From Bacillus sp. 7884-1 (GTDB lineage Bacteria > Bacillota > Bacilli > Bacillales > Cytobacillaceae), in contig NZ_NPDD01000201.1 in the NCBI RefSeq assembly GCF_002272245.1, positions 1 to 39,962 on the forward strand: DNA of 39,962 bases. The letters run 5' to 3'. Under the pieces are notes generated by a model, which ran no database searches, was not told the DNA's origin, and saw only the letters and a program-made list of their open reading frames with translations. Within the stretch, counting starts at the first letter, position 1; each line of letters starts with the position of its first letter. Position numbers and translations under genes: made by a program. Positions 26,519-37,461 of the stretch are shown piece after piece.

Positions 26519-26548
26519 AGAAAAGCCAGTGAATCATGATCACCGGCT
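26519..26548 (-). terminator. Terminator of metNPQ
   Basis: The 9-bp stem AGCCAGTGA / TCACCGGCT (one wobble) is followed by TTTTCTTTG on the minus strand, 55 bp beyond the metQ stop. Confidence 0.75.
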
Positions 26549-26602
26549 TCCTGCTTTCTTCCTATTTATTAGTACCTTTTAGACTAATTTCCCATAATGA
26601 GG

Positions 26603-27439
26603 TTATTCTCCTGGTATAACAGCACCTTGGTACTTTTCTTGCAGGAATTTATTAATCTCCTCTGATTGTAAAACCTCTACAAGTGTTTTAATTTCTTCGC
26701 GGTCTTTGTCCTCAGAGCGAACGACAACAAGGTTTGCGGGCACAACGTCATCGCCTTCAAATGCGATTCCATACTTTCCAATGTCAATACCGCCTTCTAA
26801 TGCGTAGTTCGTATTAATAACGACCGCATCGCCTTCACCGCTATCGAAAGAAGAAGCTAATAGTTTTGCTTCAATTAGAGTTGAGAAATCAAGGTCCTTT
26901 GGATTTTCGACAATATCCTCTACTCTTGCACTCGCTCCAACGCCTTCTTTAAGCTTAATTAATCCTTCTTTTTCAAAAATAGGTAAAATACGTCCATGGT
27001 CACTTAGTGAATCACTCATAATAATTTTTGCACCTTTTGGAAGGTCATTTAAGCTTTTGTATTTTTTAGAATAAATTCCGATTGGTTCCTTATGAATTCC
27101 ACCAACACTTACAAAATCAAAATCTTTATTTTCTTCCATTTGCAGTTCTAAATACCCTGGTGTTTGAAAATAGTTTGCGTCGAGTTCTTTATCCCTTAAC
27201 GCTACGTTTGGCAGGATATAATCTTGAAAAACTTGCACTTCTAGATCAATGCCTTTTTCCTTTAATAAAGGTTTTGCCGCTTCTAACACTTCCGCATGCG
27301 GTACAGCAGATGCTCCAACAACTAACTTTTTGTTTCCTTCTTCTCCTGCGTTATCTGCAGTATCGTTTTTAGCACCACCGCAAGCTGTGAGGGCAAGTGC
27401 AACTAACGCAATGATAATTAAACTAAATGCTTTTTTCAT
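26603..27439 (-). CDS. metQ: Methionine-binding lipoprotein MetQ
   Basis: 278-residue NlpA-family substrate-binding lipoprotein of the methionine ABC importer. Signal peptide with lipobox LTAC, modified cysteine C20. The VGASAVPHAEVLE, DANYFQTPGYLE and AVVINTNYALEGGI segments are typical of MetQ. Third gene of metN-metP-metQ. Confidence 0.95.
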   Translation of the reverse strand: MKKAFSLIIIALVALALTACGGAKNDTADNAGEEGNKKLVVGASAVPHAEVLEAAKPLLKEKGIDLEVQVFQDYILPNVALRDKELDANYFQTPGYLELQMEENKDFDFVSVGGIHKEPIGIYSKKYKSLNDLPKGAKIIMSDSLSDHGRILPIFEKEGLIKLKEGVGASARVEDIVENPKDLDFSTLIEAKLLASSFDSGEGDAVVINTNYALEGGIDIGKYGIAFEGDDVVPANLVVVRSEDKDREEIKTLVEVLQSEEINKFLQEKYQGAVIPGE

Positions 27440-27455
27440 AATCTAACTCCTCCTG

Positions 27456-28121
27456 TTATCGTTTATCTATTTTTTTTGTAAAATAATCTCCAATAAATTG
27501 GATGATAAAAACCAAAATTAAAATGGCAATCGTTGCAACTAACGTAACAATAGGTCTATTGCGCTGAAAACCTTCAAGGTAGGCAAAATGACCAAGTCCC
27601 CCTGCTCCAATTACCCCAGCCATTGCTGTAAAGCCTACTAGTGAAATAGCTGTAACCGTAAGCCCTGAAATTAATGCCGGCAAAGATTCCGGTATTAATA
27701 CTTTAAAAATAATATGACCATGTGTTGCTCCCATTGATTGTGATGCCTCAATAACACCTTTATCGATTTCCCTAAGGGCAATCTCCACCATTCTTGCGTA
27801 AAAAGGAGCTGCGCCAATAATTAAGGCAGGCAGCGCTGCATTTGCACCAAGCATAGTTCCAACCAATAATTTTGTAAAAGGAATTAATAATACAATTAAG
27901 ATAATAAAGGGTATGGACCTGAAAATATTAACAAATCCAGCAATAATAACATTTACACCTCTATTTTCCCACATATTACCTTTACCTGTTAGAAATAATA
28001 GCAGACCAAGCACCAATCCCAAAATAAATGTAGTAAGGACTGAAATGGAAGTCATATAAAGGGTTTCACGTGTGGCTTCTAATAATTGAGTCCACTTTAC
28101 CATTTCCGTAAAGTTAGCCAT
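27456..28121 (-). CDS. metP: Methionine ABC transporter permease MetP (MetI)
   Basis: 221-residue inner-membrane permease with about five to six hydrophobic segments and the EAA-type loop (EASQSMGATHGHIIFKVLIP). The start overlaps the metN end by 8 bp. It works with MetN and MetQ to import methionine. Confidence 0.95.
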   Translation of the reverse strand: MANFTEMVKWTQLLEATRETLYMTSISVLTTFILGLVLGLLLFLTGKGNMWENRGVNVIIAGFVNIFRSIPFIILIVLLIPFTKLLVGTMLGANAALPALIIGAAPFYARMVEIALREIDKGVIEASQSMGATHGHIIFKVLIPESLPALISGLTVTAISLVGFTAMAGVIGAGGLGHFAYLEGFQRNRPIVTLVATIAILILVFIIQFIGDYFTKKIDKR

Positions 28122-29139
28122 TACTAATCACCTCCACGCCGACTTGCTGGGAGCGAATGTAGTCTACTGCCTTGTTAACTTCTAGTTCGTCGCCATCAAG
28201 ATGTATAAAAAGCGTCCCATAGGAACCACTTTGCGTTTGTGAAATTTTCCCCTGCAAAATATTGACTGTAACATTATTTTGACGGATTAAATTGGTGATT
28301 AACGGTTGCTCGACTGAATCGCCGATAAAGGATAATTGAACGACCTGACCTGATTGATAGCGTTCTAGCAAATGTTCAGCTGTCTCTTTTGTTTCTTCAG
28401 GCTCGGTAACCTGCTGAACAAAACGTTTCGTAATTGGCTGCTGCGGATTTTTAAATACATCTAACACATGGCCAAGCTCTACGATTCTCCCACTTTCCAT
28501 AACTGCTACTCGATGACAGATCTTACGAATAACATGCATTTCATGTGTAATTAACACAATGGTTAATCCCAGCCTTTTATTGATATCGACTAACAAATCC
28601 AGGATGGAATCAGTAGTCTGTGGATCTAGCGCTGACGTTGCTTCATCACAAAGCAGTACTTTGGGATTATTAGCGAGCGCCCGGGCAATTCCTACACGCT
28701 GTTTTTGACCGCCGCTAAGCTGTGATGGATAAGCATTTTCTCTTCCTTCAAGACCAACTAATTTGATTAGTTCATTTACCCGCTTTTTCCTTTCTGGTCC
28801 ATTAACACCAGCAATTTCTAATGGAAATGCGATATTCTCACTTACTGTCCTTGACCATAGCAGGTTAAAATGCTGAAAAATCATACTAATTTCCTGACGT
28901 GCTTTTCTGAGCTCACTGCCCCTAATTTTTGATATAACCCGTCCAGCTACCGTAACAGACCCTGCTGTCGGAAGCTCTAGTCCATTAAGCATTCGTATTA
29001 AGGTACTTTTACCAGCACCGCTATATCCGATTACACCAAAAATTTCTCCTTCTTTTATTTCTAAATTTACTTCATCGACAGCTTTTAGCTGTCCCTGTTT
29101 AGAAGGAAACACTTTTTGAACATCTTTTATCGAAATCAT
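28114..29139 (-). CDS. metN: Methionine ABC transporter ATP-binding protein MetN
   Basis: 341 residues from the ATG at 29137-29139 (MISIKDVQKVF), which has AGGTGATGG before it and gives the length of B. subtilis MetN; a longer in-frame start at 29187 lacks a ribosome site. It shows Walker A (GYSGAGKST), signature (LSGGQKQR), Walker B (VLLCDEATSALD), and a C-terminal NIL methionine-sensing domain at about 265-341. Expression is controlled by the upstream SAM riboswitch. Confidence 0.96.
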   Translation of the reverse strand: MISIKDVQKVFPSKQGQLKAVDEVNLEIKEGEIFGVIGYSGAGKSTLIRMLNGLELPTAGSVTVAGRVISKIRGSELRKARQEISMIFQHFNLLWSRTVSENIAFPLEIAGVNGPERKKRVNELIKLVGLEGRENAYPSQLSGGQKQRVGIARALANNPKVLLCDEATSALDPQTTDSILDLLVDINKRLGLTIVLITHEMHVIRKICHRVAVMESGRIVELGHVLDVFKNPQQPITKRFVQQVTEPEETKETAEHLLERYQSGQVVQLSFIGDSVEQPLITNLIRQNNVTVNILQGKISQTQSGSYGTLFIHLDGDELEVNKAVDYIRSQQVGVEVISNG

Positions 29140-29251
29140 TCCATCACCTACTTTTATCCAATTAAAAATGAATTGCAAAAACTCCACCAGATTGTACCGC
29201 TTAAATATAGGGTTTGACTGTTTTCAGAAAAACATTCTTATATTAGAAATT

Positions 29252-29410
29252 AAAAAGCCTTTCTGCAGAGGGCAGAAAGGCATCATAAATAAAAACCTTT
29301 CTCCCATCTTCCAAAGCAATCGCTTTGTGTGAATTGGCACCATTTCAATATTAATATTGACGGTTGCCGGGCTTCATCGGGCACATCCCTCCACCTCTCT
29401 TGATAAGAGC
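29252..29410 (-). promoter_or_regulatory. SAM (S-box) riboswitch of metNPQ
   Basis: The minus-strand aptamer begins CTCTTATCAAGAGAGG, continues GGAGGGATGTGCCCGATGAA and GCCCGGCAACC, then GGTGCCAATTC and TTTGGAAGATGGGAG. P1 pairs CTCTTATC with GATGGGAG. An intrinsic terminator follows (GCCTTTCTGC / GCAGAAAGGC, 29257-29281, then TTTTT). SAM binding should favour the terminator and shut off methionine import. Confidence 0.96.
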
Positions 29411-29473
29411 TATAGCATTCTATATTTAATTAACACGTTCACGGATTAAAGCAATCATTTTAGTACGAAAGTA

Positions 29474-29502
29474 ATCTTATCACGGATAAAAAGTGGTGTC
29501 AA
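29474..29502 (-). promoter_or_regulatory. Promoter of the met riboswitch transcript
   Basis: Minus strand TTGACA (29497-29502), 17-bp spacer, TAAGAT (29474-29479). Transcription would start near 29467, about 57 nt before the S-box aptamer. Confidence 0.75.
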
Positions 29503-29542
29503 ACAAATTATCTTCTTATTTTGAATAAACTTTAATCTTACT

Positions 29543-30859
29543 TTACGCTTTTGTTTTTATGGAAGAAACACCTGTGGCGGCCTCAATTGCTGATTCAAGA
29601 TCCTCGATTAGATCCTCCACATTCTCAATGCCTATGGAAAGTCGAATTAAGTCCTCAGAAACACCAGCTGCCTTTAGTCCTTCTGCATCTAACTGCTGGT
29701 GAGTAGTGCTGGCAGGATGGATAATTAAGCTTTTCGCATCCCCAACATTCGCTACATGGGCGAAAAGTGTAATCGAATCAATTAATTTTGCTCCTGCATC
29801 TCTTCCACCTTTTATACCAAAAACAATCATAGATCCTGCACCCTTAGGTAAATACTTACTTGCCAATTCATTATCAGGATGTGAAGTGTGGCCAGGATAG
29901 GATACCCACTCTACTGCAGGATGCTTTAATAAATAATCCACTACTTCCTTAGTATTAGCAACATGTTCCTTCATTCGGACATGCAGGGTTTCAAGACCAA
30001 GAGTGAATTGAAAGGCATTTTGCGGACTTAAAGAAGGTCCTAAGTCACGTAATAATTGTACACGAGCTTTGATAATATAAGCTACAGCACCTAATGCTTC
30101 AGCGTAAACAAGATCATGATAACTAGGATCCGGGGTGGTAAAGCCTGGGAATTTAGGTGAATTCCAGTCGAACTTGCCACCGTCTACAATAACCCCTCCG
30201 GTTGATGTCCCATTCCCTAAAAGCCATTTCGTTGCTGAATGGATAACAATATCTGCCCCATATTCTATGGGTCTGCATAGATAAGGTGTGGCAAAGGTAT
30301 TATCAATAATTAATGGAACTCCTGCTTCATGGGCAATTTCTGCTACTTTTTCAATATCAAGAACTCGTAAAGACGGATTACCAATCGTCTCAGCAAATAC
30401 TGCTTTTGTTTTTTCATTGATTGCAGCGCGGAAATTATCTGGATCTTCTGGGTCAACAAACTTAACCTTGATTCCGTACTTCGGAAGTGTAACAGCAAAT
30501 AAATTGTACGTTCCACCATATAAAGTCGATGCCGAAACGATTTCATCACCTGCTTCTGCAATATTTAGGATTGACAAGGTAATGGCAGCCATTCCGCTTG
30601 CTACTGCTAAAGCCCCGACTCCACCCTCCAACAGGGCAACTCTTTCTTCGAAAACAGTAGTTGTTGGATTATGGATTCGAGTATATATGTATCCAGTCTC
30701 TTTCAACGCAAAAAGATTTGCTGCATGTTCCGTATTTTTGAATTGGTAGGCATTATTTTGGTAAATCGGTACGGCCCGTGCACCTGTTACTGGGTCTGGT
30801 GCCAATCCGCCATGAACACTCAAAGTTTCAAATCGATAATTTTTTTGATTTTCCCCCAT
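29543..30859 (-). CDS. O-acetylhomoserine sulfhydrylase
   Basis: 438-residue Cys/Met-metabolism PLP enzyme that forms homocysteine (or methionine) from O-acetylhomoserine and sulfide (or methanethiol). PLP lysine K211 ([14 protein letters not shown]), together with FETLSVHGG at the start and YTRIHNPTT near residue 60, fits the MetY subgroup better than cystathionine synthases. ATG preceded by GGAGGAG. It lies just behind the terminator of the cell-wall protease gene. It lacks its own S-box, although the next transcript (metNPQ) has one. Confidence 0.9.
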   Translation of the reverse strand: MGENQKNYRFETLSVHGGLAPDPVTGARAVPIYQNNAYQFKNTEHAANLFALKETGYIYTRIHNPTTTVFEERVALLEGGVGALAVASGMAAITLSILNIAEAGDEIVSASTLYGGTYNLFAVTLPKYGIKVKFVDPEDPDNFRAAINEKTKAVFAETIGNPSLRVLDIEKVAEIAHEAGVPLIIDNTFATPYLCRPIEYGADIVIHSATKWLLGNGTSTGGVIVDGGKFDWNSPKFPGFTTPDPSYHDLVYAEALGAVAYIIKARVQLLRDLGPSLSPQNAFQFTLGLETLHVRMKEHVANTKEVVDYLLKHPAVEWVSYPGHTSHPDNELASKYLPKGAGSMIVFGIKGGRDAGAKLIDSITLFAHVANVGDAKSLIIHPASTTHQQLDAEGLKAAGVSEDLIRLSIGIENVEDLIEDLESAIEAATGVSSIKTKA

Positions 30860-30902
30860 ACTAACACTCCTCCAATTAATTAATATTCTTTGGTTTAGAA
30901 AA

Positions 30903-30931
30903 AAACGAGAGTGAATAATCCACTCTCGTTT
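30903..30931 (-). terminator. Terminator of the cell-wall protease gene
   Basis: An 11-bp perfect stem AAACGAGAGTG / CACTCTCGTTT lies 15 bp beyond the protease stop. On the minus strand it is followed by seven T residues. Confidence 0.88.
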
Positions 30932-30945
30932 CGTTCCCTGCTGAA

Positions 30946-33900
30946 TTACTTTAACAAATCACTAATCTCAGAAACTACAGAAGGAGAAACAACTTGCTCT
31001 CCGCCGAATACGTTTACTTGAGATAATTCTAATGAAGCCAAGTATGCTTTTGCAGCCTCAGGTAATGTGCTAGAAACTAATACGACACCAGCCTTATCTT
31101 TAGCAGCTAACGCAGCTCCAGCTAAGCTGTCAGGGAAATTGTAACCAGTTGCTACATAAACAACATTAGAATCTGTACCAAAGTGTTTCGCAACAGCAAT
31201 ATTAGTATCAAATCGTGTTGCACCGCCTAAGCGAGTTACCTTTGGTAAGGTTGAAGCAGCCCCTTCAGTTATTACATCTTTTCCACCAACAACTAATGTT
31301 TCTTTAGAGCCTAATGTATCAATCGCTTTATTAGTAGCAGCTGGAAGAGTTTTCGATGAATTTGCCAATAGAATTGGTAATCCTTCTGCTCCAGCGAAAG
31401 ATGCTACAGACAATGCATCTGGATAGTTTTCGCCGTTTACAACAACAACTTTGTCAGATCCATTTGGTGCAACTTCTTTCGCAATAGCTGCAGCCGTGTC
31501 ATAACGAGTTGCGCCTGACAATCTAACTACCTCAACACCAGAATCTTTAATTTGTTTTTCTACTGCAGGCAAGACAGCTCCATCTCCGCCAAGGATATAA
31601 ACTTTCTTCGCTCCGAGTCTAGCAATCTCTTCTTTTGTAGCAGCATTTAGGTAATTGTGGTTCGTTAATAAAAGTGGTGCGTCAAATTTAGCTGCTAAAG
31701 GTACACCAGCTAAAGCATCTGCATATAAATCCCCACGAGCAAGAACGACTACATCTGATTTTTCCCATCCCTTTTGACTCACAGCTACAGAAGTTGCGTA
31801 TCGATCCAAACCAGCTATACGATCAACTTGAGTATCGCCACGATAAATACTTACTTCTTTCGTTGTTTTGTTACCTGCAACGTCTTCAAGCTCAAGGGTA
31901 AATGTATTGTTTCCTGGTTTTAATTCAAGCTCAGTTGTTACAGTTTCGTTGATAGGCTTCATTACGAAGTTTTCAAATTGGAATTGGTGATTAAACTCTT
32001 CATTACCATCCACTTTATATTTAAGTTCTTCGAAGTTATCAGAGATAACTGCAGTTAATGTAACTTTATCAACATTAGGTTTTACTTTTGATGGAACATC
32101 AACCTTAAGTTCAGGTGCTGTAGTATCGACTACAAGGTCACGTACTAGGTAATCAATCTCATTACCGGCAACGTCTTTACCAGAAATTCTAACTTCTTGG
32201 ACACCATCTTCTTCAAAAGTAACGGTTGTGCTGAACTCATAACGAGATTTTTCATCATTCCAAACTAGCTCAACTGACTTACCAGCTACTTTGAAATCAG
32301 TAACCTTTGAATTATCTGTTAGATAACCAGCAACAGGCAGTTCATGAGAAGTGTAAACATTTGTAGCTCCAATTGAAGTTACATGGATGAATGGAATAGT
32401 AGAGTCGTTAGCACCTTCTACAACTACATTAGAAGAGTTTCCAGCAAAGTCATATGCAACAACTTCTACTGTACCGCCTACTGGCGCTTTAGCAAATGTA
32501 TATTCAGTTGCTGTTCCAGCTAATGGCAGATCATCCTCACCAAACACTGATTCACCGTTTACAAGGATATCATAGTAAGCTACTCCTGATCCATTTTCAT
32601 CAGATGAACTTAATGTTAGCTTGTCCCCTTTAACACTTGCAGTCAATTCTGGTGCTGCAGTATCAACTACAACAGGGAAGGTAACTTTTTGTGGTTCTTT
32701 TCCTTCGAAATCAATAGTAGATGAGATTTCATAGAAATATTCACCATCTGCTACTAATTTGTTTTTCACTGTTCCATCCCATGCTGCAGCGGTCTTAATA
32801 TAATATTGATCTCCTCTGCCGCCATCGTTGAAGTTTTTACGAACTAATTCTTCAGAATTTAATTTACGTAGAACATTTCCGTCTTTATCAACAATCTTGT
32901 ATTCTACTGATTTAGCATTTCTTAAGAAAGATAGAATTGGCATCGCATCATCACTTACACCGTCACCATTTGGAGAGAATGCAATGTTTTCATCTTTAAA
33001 TGAATCATCAGCAGGGTTAAATCCTAAGTAATTGTAATTGTCATCTCCAGCAGATGTCACCATTCCTGTATGGCCATAGAAATATTTTTCTTCAAAGTTT
33101 TCATCATATCTGCTTGTGTCAATGATAGGTGCTTTATTCCAATCACCATTAAAGCCAACATATGGTACATTAACTGTCGGATTCTCGTCATTAACATCTG
33201 TTAATGTTACGAAACCTTCTACAAAATAGCCATTTTCAAATAATTCGTCTAGTGGAGCATTGTAACCCCATTCAACAGTATTTGTTAAGTCAACTGTTAC
33301 AGTAACTGACGCACTTCCATTTGCAGGAACTGTCAGCTCTTTTGTATTAAAGGAGATTGGGAATTCTCCAACCCATGGCGCAGCTTCAGATATTGTGCCT
33401 GCTTTGTAGATACCTTGAGATTCTAATTGGTCTACTCCGTCAATGTTTAAATCTGTTAGAACATTACCACTTACATTATAAGTTACTGCTTTGTCTGAGA
33501 AGTTTTCAGCCTTTAATGCAAAAGTTGCTTTATTACCTTTAATTTCCTTCAAGGCAACTTTTGCTTCATTTGTAGCAGTGTTTGTAACCACTACTGGAGT
33601 GCTTAATGCTGAATGAAGCTGCATTAACCCAGCACCTTGGCGGCGTGGAGAATAAGGATTATGCATATATGCTGCATTATATGTTCCTTTATCCTCTACT
33701 ACCTTACTTGTGTTCATCAAGATATTTTTAGCCATATTTACTTTTGCTGCACCTGTGAGATTAGGGAAATCTTTTTCTACTCGCTCAAGGACAAGGGCAG
33801 AACCACCTGATACGTGAGGAGCAGCCATTGATGTACCACTCATTGTTCCGTACTGGTCATTATTAAGTGTAGAAAGAATATTTCCACCTGGTGCTGTAAT

Positions 33901-35592
33901 TTCAGGCTTAAAGTCTAGGTTTGGAGTTACACCCCAAGATGTAAAGCTTGACATTTGATTAGCAGTAGGGTTTGCAGCAGTAACTTGGTCCCCTTGGAAT
34001 TGAACTGTTACTGGTGTACCAGCCGCTAATTGAGCTTTTAATAAATCTCCATCTGTTTTCAGCATAAATAGCTGTGGAATCTTAATATCTGGAGATGTTG
34101 CCATGCTGACATAACCATCAGAATGGTTATAAATAATAACCCCAGCAGCACCTGCAGCTTGTGCATTTAGTGCTTTAACAACGAAACCAAGAGTTCCACG
34201 TTGGATTAATGCATATTTCCCTGTAAAATCCTTACCTGCAAATTGTTCAGGAAGACCAATACCAGCGTCTAGGATTTCGTATGATTGACCTTGAGCAGGT
34301 TCTACAGCACTTGCAGATAAGAATGGAGCTTTTCCTGCTGTTTCGCCAAATGAATAAGTTGCTGCAAATAAGTCAATAAAACTATTTTCAAGTGAAGCAA
34401 CCTGTAAGGAATTAGTAGATAAACCTGGTGAACCTACAACACCTTTATCAGGATTTGCTGCTAGTGGATTAAAGTATCCATCACCAAAATGATTGGAGTT
34501 ACCTGCAGAAATAGACATTAACACACCATTATCTATTCCTCTTTGAACAGCCATTTGCTCTGGATCATCAGGTAGTACAAATGCACCAGTTGAACCTAAA
34601 CTCATGTTAACAACATCAGCATCAAGCTGGATTGCATCATCAATCGCTTTGATGATAATGTCACTCCATGTTGAAGGCATCTCTGGGTCATTTCCGAATA
34701 CCTTCATTGCAAGTAATTGAGCTTCAGGTGCAACCCCTTTTATGCCGCCTTCTGCTTCGTTACCATTGGCCCCAACAGTACCCGCAACGTGCATTCCATG
34801 CATAGAAGCGTCTGGGCCAATGTCAAGAATTTCGTTATTTTCATCATAATAGTTATAACCGTAAGGGACCTTCTCAGTAAAGAATTGTCCAAGAACTTCT
34901 TTATCTTTAACTGCAGCTTCAACTTCTGCTTTAGTTAAATCTGCTTTTGAAGCATCAGTTAAAACCATATCTTTATGGCTAGGATCGATACCGGTGTCAA
35001 CAACAGCAACTACCATTCCTTCGCCTTTTACTCCATAATCATCCCAAGTGGCTTGAGCTTGGATGATGTCTTTACTATATTTCATTTCCGGAGTAGTTTC
35101 CGGACGCTGATATTCATTTGCAATTGTTACCTTTGTTACTCCTTCAACACTTCTAAGTGCAGCAACTTGACCGTATTCGACAATTCCACTAAATCCGTTA
35201 ACAGCTGTAGTGAAATTTTGCTTGTATTGCATCTTTACTGCCTTAGCAGCAATTTTTGATTTAACAGCATTTTGTTCTTTCAAAATATCATTTTGAAGCT
35301 TTTCTTTAACAGATGCAGATAATTCATTATATTTCTTGCCTTGCTTTGTTGCATATGTAATCGCCGGTTCACCTTCGACTTCAACAATTACACGAACCTT
35401 ATCACGCTTTTTGTATCCTGCTTCTTTTTCAAAATTTTGACCCTTTGGCATGTTAATTGACTTTGCAAAATCTCTTTGTGGTTTTACGGTTTCTGACTTT
35501 AATACCGGCTTACTAACAGTAGCAGCCATTGCTGAGTTAGAGAACAGAAGCAACGATGCAAGTGCTAGTGATACACTACCTTTAATTTTCAA
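30946..35592 (-). CDS. Cell-wall-bound Vpr/lactocepin-like subtilase
   Basis: 1548-residue secreted S8 protease. Signal peptide about 1-23 (SNSAMA|A). Inhibitor I9-type propeptide about 65-160. Catalytic residues: D199 ([10 protein letters not shown]), H265 (SMHGMHVAG), oxyanion N365 (SISAGNS) and S588 ([13 protein letters not shown]). A PA domain (about 430-535) is inserted between His and Ser as in Vpr and lactocepin. Fn3-like and Big-type beta domains follow (about 660-1250), including a FlgD-like [17 protein letters not shown] stretch. Three cell-wall-binding type 2 repeats end the protein at about 1259-1356, 1357-1453 and 1454-1548, beginning [20 protein letters not shown] and [10 protein letters not shown]. 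These should tether it non-covalently to wall polymers. TTG start with GGGGGG and AAAGGG upstream. Likely roles are peptide nutrition or wall-protein turnover. Confidence 0.93.
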   Translation of the reverse strand: MKIKGSVSLALASLLLFSNSAMAATVSKPVLKSETVKPQRDFAKSINMPKGQNFEKEAGYKKRDKVRVIVEVEGEPAITYATKQGKKYNELSASVKEKLQNDILKEQNAVKSKIAAKAVKMQYKQNFTTAVNGFSGIVEYGQVAALRSVEGVTKVTIANEYQRPETTPEMKYSKDIIQAQATWDDYGVKGEGMVVAVVDTGIDPSHKDMVLTDASKADLTKAEVEAAVKDKEVLGQFFTEKVPYGYNYYDENNEILDIGPDASMHGMHVAGTVGANGNEAEGGIKGVAPEAQLLAMKVFGNDPEMPSTWSDIIIKAIDDAIQLDADVVNMSLGSTGAFVLPDDPEQMAVQRGIDNGVLMSISAGNSNHFGDGYFNPLAANPDKGVVGSPGLSTNSLQVASLENSFIDLFAATYSFGETAGKAPFLSASAVEPAQGQSYEILDAGIGLPEQFAGKDFTGKYALIQRGTLGFVVKALNAQAAGAAGVIIYNHSDGYVSMATSPDIKIPQLFMLKTDGDLLKAQLAAGTPVTVQFQGDQVTAANPTANQMSSFTSWGVTPNLDFKPEITAPGGNILSTLNNDQYGTMSGTSMAAPHVSGGSALVLERVEKDFPNLTGAAKVNMAKNILMNTSKVVEDKGTYNAAYMHNPYSPRRQGAGLMQLHSALSTPVVVTNTATNEAKVALKEIKGNKATFALKAENFSDKAVTYNVSGNVLTDLNIDGVDQLESQGIYKAGTISEAAPWVGEFPISFNTKELTVPANGSASVTVTVDLTNTVEWGYNAPLDELFENGYFVEGFVTLTDVNDENPTVNVPYVGFNGDWNKAPIIDTSRYDENFEEKYFYGHTGMVTSAGDDNYNYLGFNPADDSFKDENIAFSPNGDGVSDDAMPILSFLRNAKSVEYKIVDKDGNVLRKLNSEELVRKNFNDGGRGDQYYIKTAAAWDGTVKNKLVADGEYFYEISSTIDFEGKEPQKVTFPVVVDTAAPELTASVKGDKLTLSSSDENGSGVAYYDILVNGESVFGEDDLPLAGTATEYTFAKAPVGGTVEVVAYDFAGNSSNVVVEGANDSTIPFIHVTSIGATNVYTSHELPVAGYLTDNSKVTDFKVAGKSVELVWNDEKSRYEFSTTVTFEEDGVQEVRISGKDVAGNEIDYLVRDLVVDTTAPELKVDVPSKVKPNVDKVTLTAVISDNFEELKYKVDGNEEFNHQFQFENFVMKPINETVTTELELKPGNNTFTLELEDVAGNKTTKEVSIYRGDTQVDRIAGLDRYATSVAVSQKGWEKSDVVVLARGDLYADALAGVPLAAKFDAPLLLTNHNYLNAATKEEIARLGAKKVYILGGDGAVLPAVEKQIKDSGVEVVRLSGATRYDTAAAIAKEVAPNGSDKVVVVNGENYPDALSVASFAGAEGLPILLANSSKTLPAATNKAIDTLGSKETLVVGGKDVITEGAASTLPKVTRLGGATRFDTNIAVAKHFGTDSNVVYVATGYNFPDSLAGAALAAKDKAGVVLVSSTLPEAAKAYLASLELSQVNVFGGEQVVSPSVVSEISDLLK

Positions 35593-35812
35593 ACCCTTTC
35601 CCCCCTAATGAGATAAATAAAAACCAAATCAAATTGTTTGTCTCATAATAAGAATACGATATATAAAAATATCACTACCTCTCCCATATTCAGAATTGTT
35701 GTACTATATTAGTTTAGTAATAATATTACAAATAGTCAAATAATATTTTAGAAAAATTAGGATAAGTTTCCTATTAATTGTAAAGATAAAATACCTACTG
35801 TTTAGACAAAAA

Positions 35813-35838
35813 AAAACAGATACCTAAGCATCTGTTTT
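35813..35838 (-). terminator. Terminator after yusE
   Basis: The stem AAAACAGAT / ATCTGTTTT overlaps the yusE stop and is followed on the minus strand by a long T run (complement of 35807-35816). Confidence 0.75.
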
Positions 35839-36145
35839 AGTTAAAATGATGTTTTAATCTTTCATATAAAAACGGAACGGATTGAAAAGCATAGATTGTA
35901 TCAACAATCTCACCATTTTTTATAAAAATAAGACAGGGAACACTTTCAATTTCAAACTTTATCGCCAGTTCGGAGTTATAGTTCAAATTGATTTTCCCTA
36001 TTTCTACATCAACCATTTTCTCAATAATTTGCAGCATTCTCGATGCTACCTGACAAGTACCACATAAAGGGGTATAGAAGTAAATGAGTCCGGATGAATG
36101 ATCTTTTAAGAATGATGATACTTCATCAAGGTTCCAATCGTTCAT
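35837..36145 (-). CDS. yusE: Thioredoxin-like protein YusE
   Basis: 102-residue thioredoxin-fold protein with active-site C28-G-T-C31 (YTPLCGTCQVA) and the cis-Pro motif ESVPCLIFIKNG. The CGTC centre differs from the CGPC of general thioredoxin. No signal peptide, so cytoplasmic. It follows yusF by four bases and is probably co-transcribed with it. The partner protein is unknown. Confidence 0.88.
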   Translation of the reverse strand: MNDWNLDEVSSFLKDHSSGLIYFYTPLCGTCQVASRMLQIIEKMVDVEIGKINLNYNSELAIKFEIESVPCLIFIKNGEIVDTIYAFQSVPFLYERLKHHFN

Positions 36146-36149
36146 TTTC

Positions 36150-36509
36150 TTAACCCATCTCTAAAAATTCAGAATGAACATCGATATTAGCGCCTAAAAG
36201 AACGGTAGCTAGATGGTACACTGGAGCAGTTGCTACTTCGCGGTACATTCTGTCTATATAGATATGTTCCGCTTGAGGGAACTCCCTCTTCAATTGTTTG
36301 CGCAGCTTTTCACCAGCATCATCAGCATCTACAAGGATATAGACCTCTTTATCTTCGAGAGAGTCAATTAATTCATCCAATTTCGACATACTAATGGTAC
36401 CATTTGTACAAACAATATCCATCGGTTCCTTCAGGATACTTTTTACCTTTTTCTTATCTGATTTTCCTTCAACAATCAGAACTTTATCACCATACGTGTC
36501 ATTCATCAT
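36150..36509 (-). CDS. yusF: Toprim-domain protein YusF
   Basis: 119-residue single Toprim domain. E14 (LIVEGKSDKKKV) and the D61-A-D63-D64 motif (ILVDADDAGEKLRKQL) are the metal-coordinating residues of primase/topoisomerase and RNase M5-like nucleases. A nucleic-acid role is expected from the fold, but the substrate is unknown. Same position as in B. subtilis. Confidence 0.9.
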   Translation of the reverse strand: MMNDTYGDKVLIVEGKSDKKKVKSILKEPMDIVCTNGTISMSKLDELIDSLEDKEVYILVDADDAGEKLRKQLKREFPQAEHIYIDRMYREVATAPVYHLATVLLGANIDVHSEFLEMG

Positions 36510-36637
36510 TCATCACCTATACGAAAGAAAGTTATTTGTTGATGTTAACATATTCAATAAATTTAATAACGTGTCTATATGTTAACTATACCACGATAGA
36601 CCTTTTGATAATAGGTGTTTGCTTATAGGTTCATGTA

Positions 36638-36877
36638 CTAACACCATCCACCATCATCACAATCGGTATATTTTGCATCTGGCTGTTCTGTCACTGTCAC
36701 ATTCTGAAATATTTTTCTTTGTTCTACTTCAAATCGCTGATCTAACTGGAAAGTCATGTCTCCCGGTAGCTGAATCTTTCCAATTGGAGTGTTATCAAGA
36801 AATAATTCCATTTCACCATTTTTCATTTTACCAACTACGCGATCTGTCACATCAATTTTCTGTTGTTTCAATGTCAT
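36638..36877 (-). CDS. yusG: YusG, DUF2553 family protein
   Basis: 79-residue protein of unknown function. The MTLKQQKIDVTDRVVGK start and acidic, cysteine-containing tail (YTDCDDGGWC) identify the family, together with its place between yusF and gcvH. The two C-terminal cysteines could bind metal, but nothing else supports that. Confidence 0.85.
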   Translation of the reverse strand: MTLKQQKIDVTDRVVGKMKNGEMELFLDNTPIGKIQLPGDMTFQLDQRFEVEQRKIFQNVTVTEQPDAKYTDCDDGGWC

Positions 36878-36954
36878 TCCAAGATCCCCTTTTGTAAAAG
36901 TTTATTATAGTATCCCCTAGTTGTAGAATATACAAGGTGCGAATTTTTCCCATA

Positions 36955-36985
36955 AAAAAACACCTTGAGGAACAAGGTGTTTTGC
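36955..36985 (-). terminator. Terminator after gcvH
   Basis: A 10-bp perfect stem AAACACCTTG / CAAGGTGTTT with a five-base loop lies 6-9 bases beyond the gcvH stop, followed on the minus strand by further T residues. Confidence 0.85.
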
Positions 36986-36990
36986 TACTA

Positions 36991-37374
36991 TTAGTCTTCT
37001 TTAATCATTGCTTCATATTGTTCTGCAGTCATGAGGTTCTCCAATTCATTGCTATTAGAAGGCTCAATGACAATCATCCATGCCTTTTCATATGGAGATT
37101 CGTTTACGAATTCAGGGCTGTCACTTAAATCTTCGTTAACTTCAACAACCTTACCACTCAGCGGCGCATATAATTCAGAAACTGTTTTTACAGATTCAAC
37201 ACTGCCAAATGGTTCATCTGCAGTCACTTCATCGCCCACTTCAGGAAGTTCAACAAAAACGATGTCTCCTAACTCAGATTGTGCAAAGTGAGTAATCCCT
37301 ACACGGACTGTTTCTCCTTCAATCTTTACCCACTCATGTTCTTCAGAATAACGCAATTCCTTTGGTGTAGTCAT
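36991..37374 (-). CDS. gcvH: Glycine cleavage system H protein
   Basis: 127-residue lipoyl carrier protein. The lipoylated lysine is K63 in [15 protein letters not shown]. In B. subtilis GcvH serves both glycine cleavage and as the donor for lipoyl relay to other complexes, so it is a functional partner of LipA at the other end of the window. ATG preceded by GGAGGG. It stands alone between terminators. Confidence 0.97.
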   Translation of the reverse strand: MTTPKELRYSEEHEWVKIEGETVRVGITHFAQSELGDIVFVELPEVGDEVTADEPFGSVESVKTVSELYAPLSGKVVEVNEDLSDSPEFVNESPYEKAWMIVIEPSNSNELENLMTAEQYEAMIKED

Positions 37375-37461
37375 TACAAAATCCCTCCATTATTTTCTGA
37401 AATTCTATCATCGACATATATCGATTTTACCTTAATAACTTTTTGAAAAGTATTGATATGC

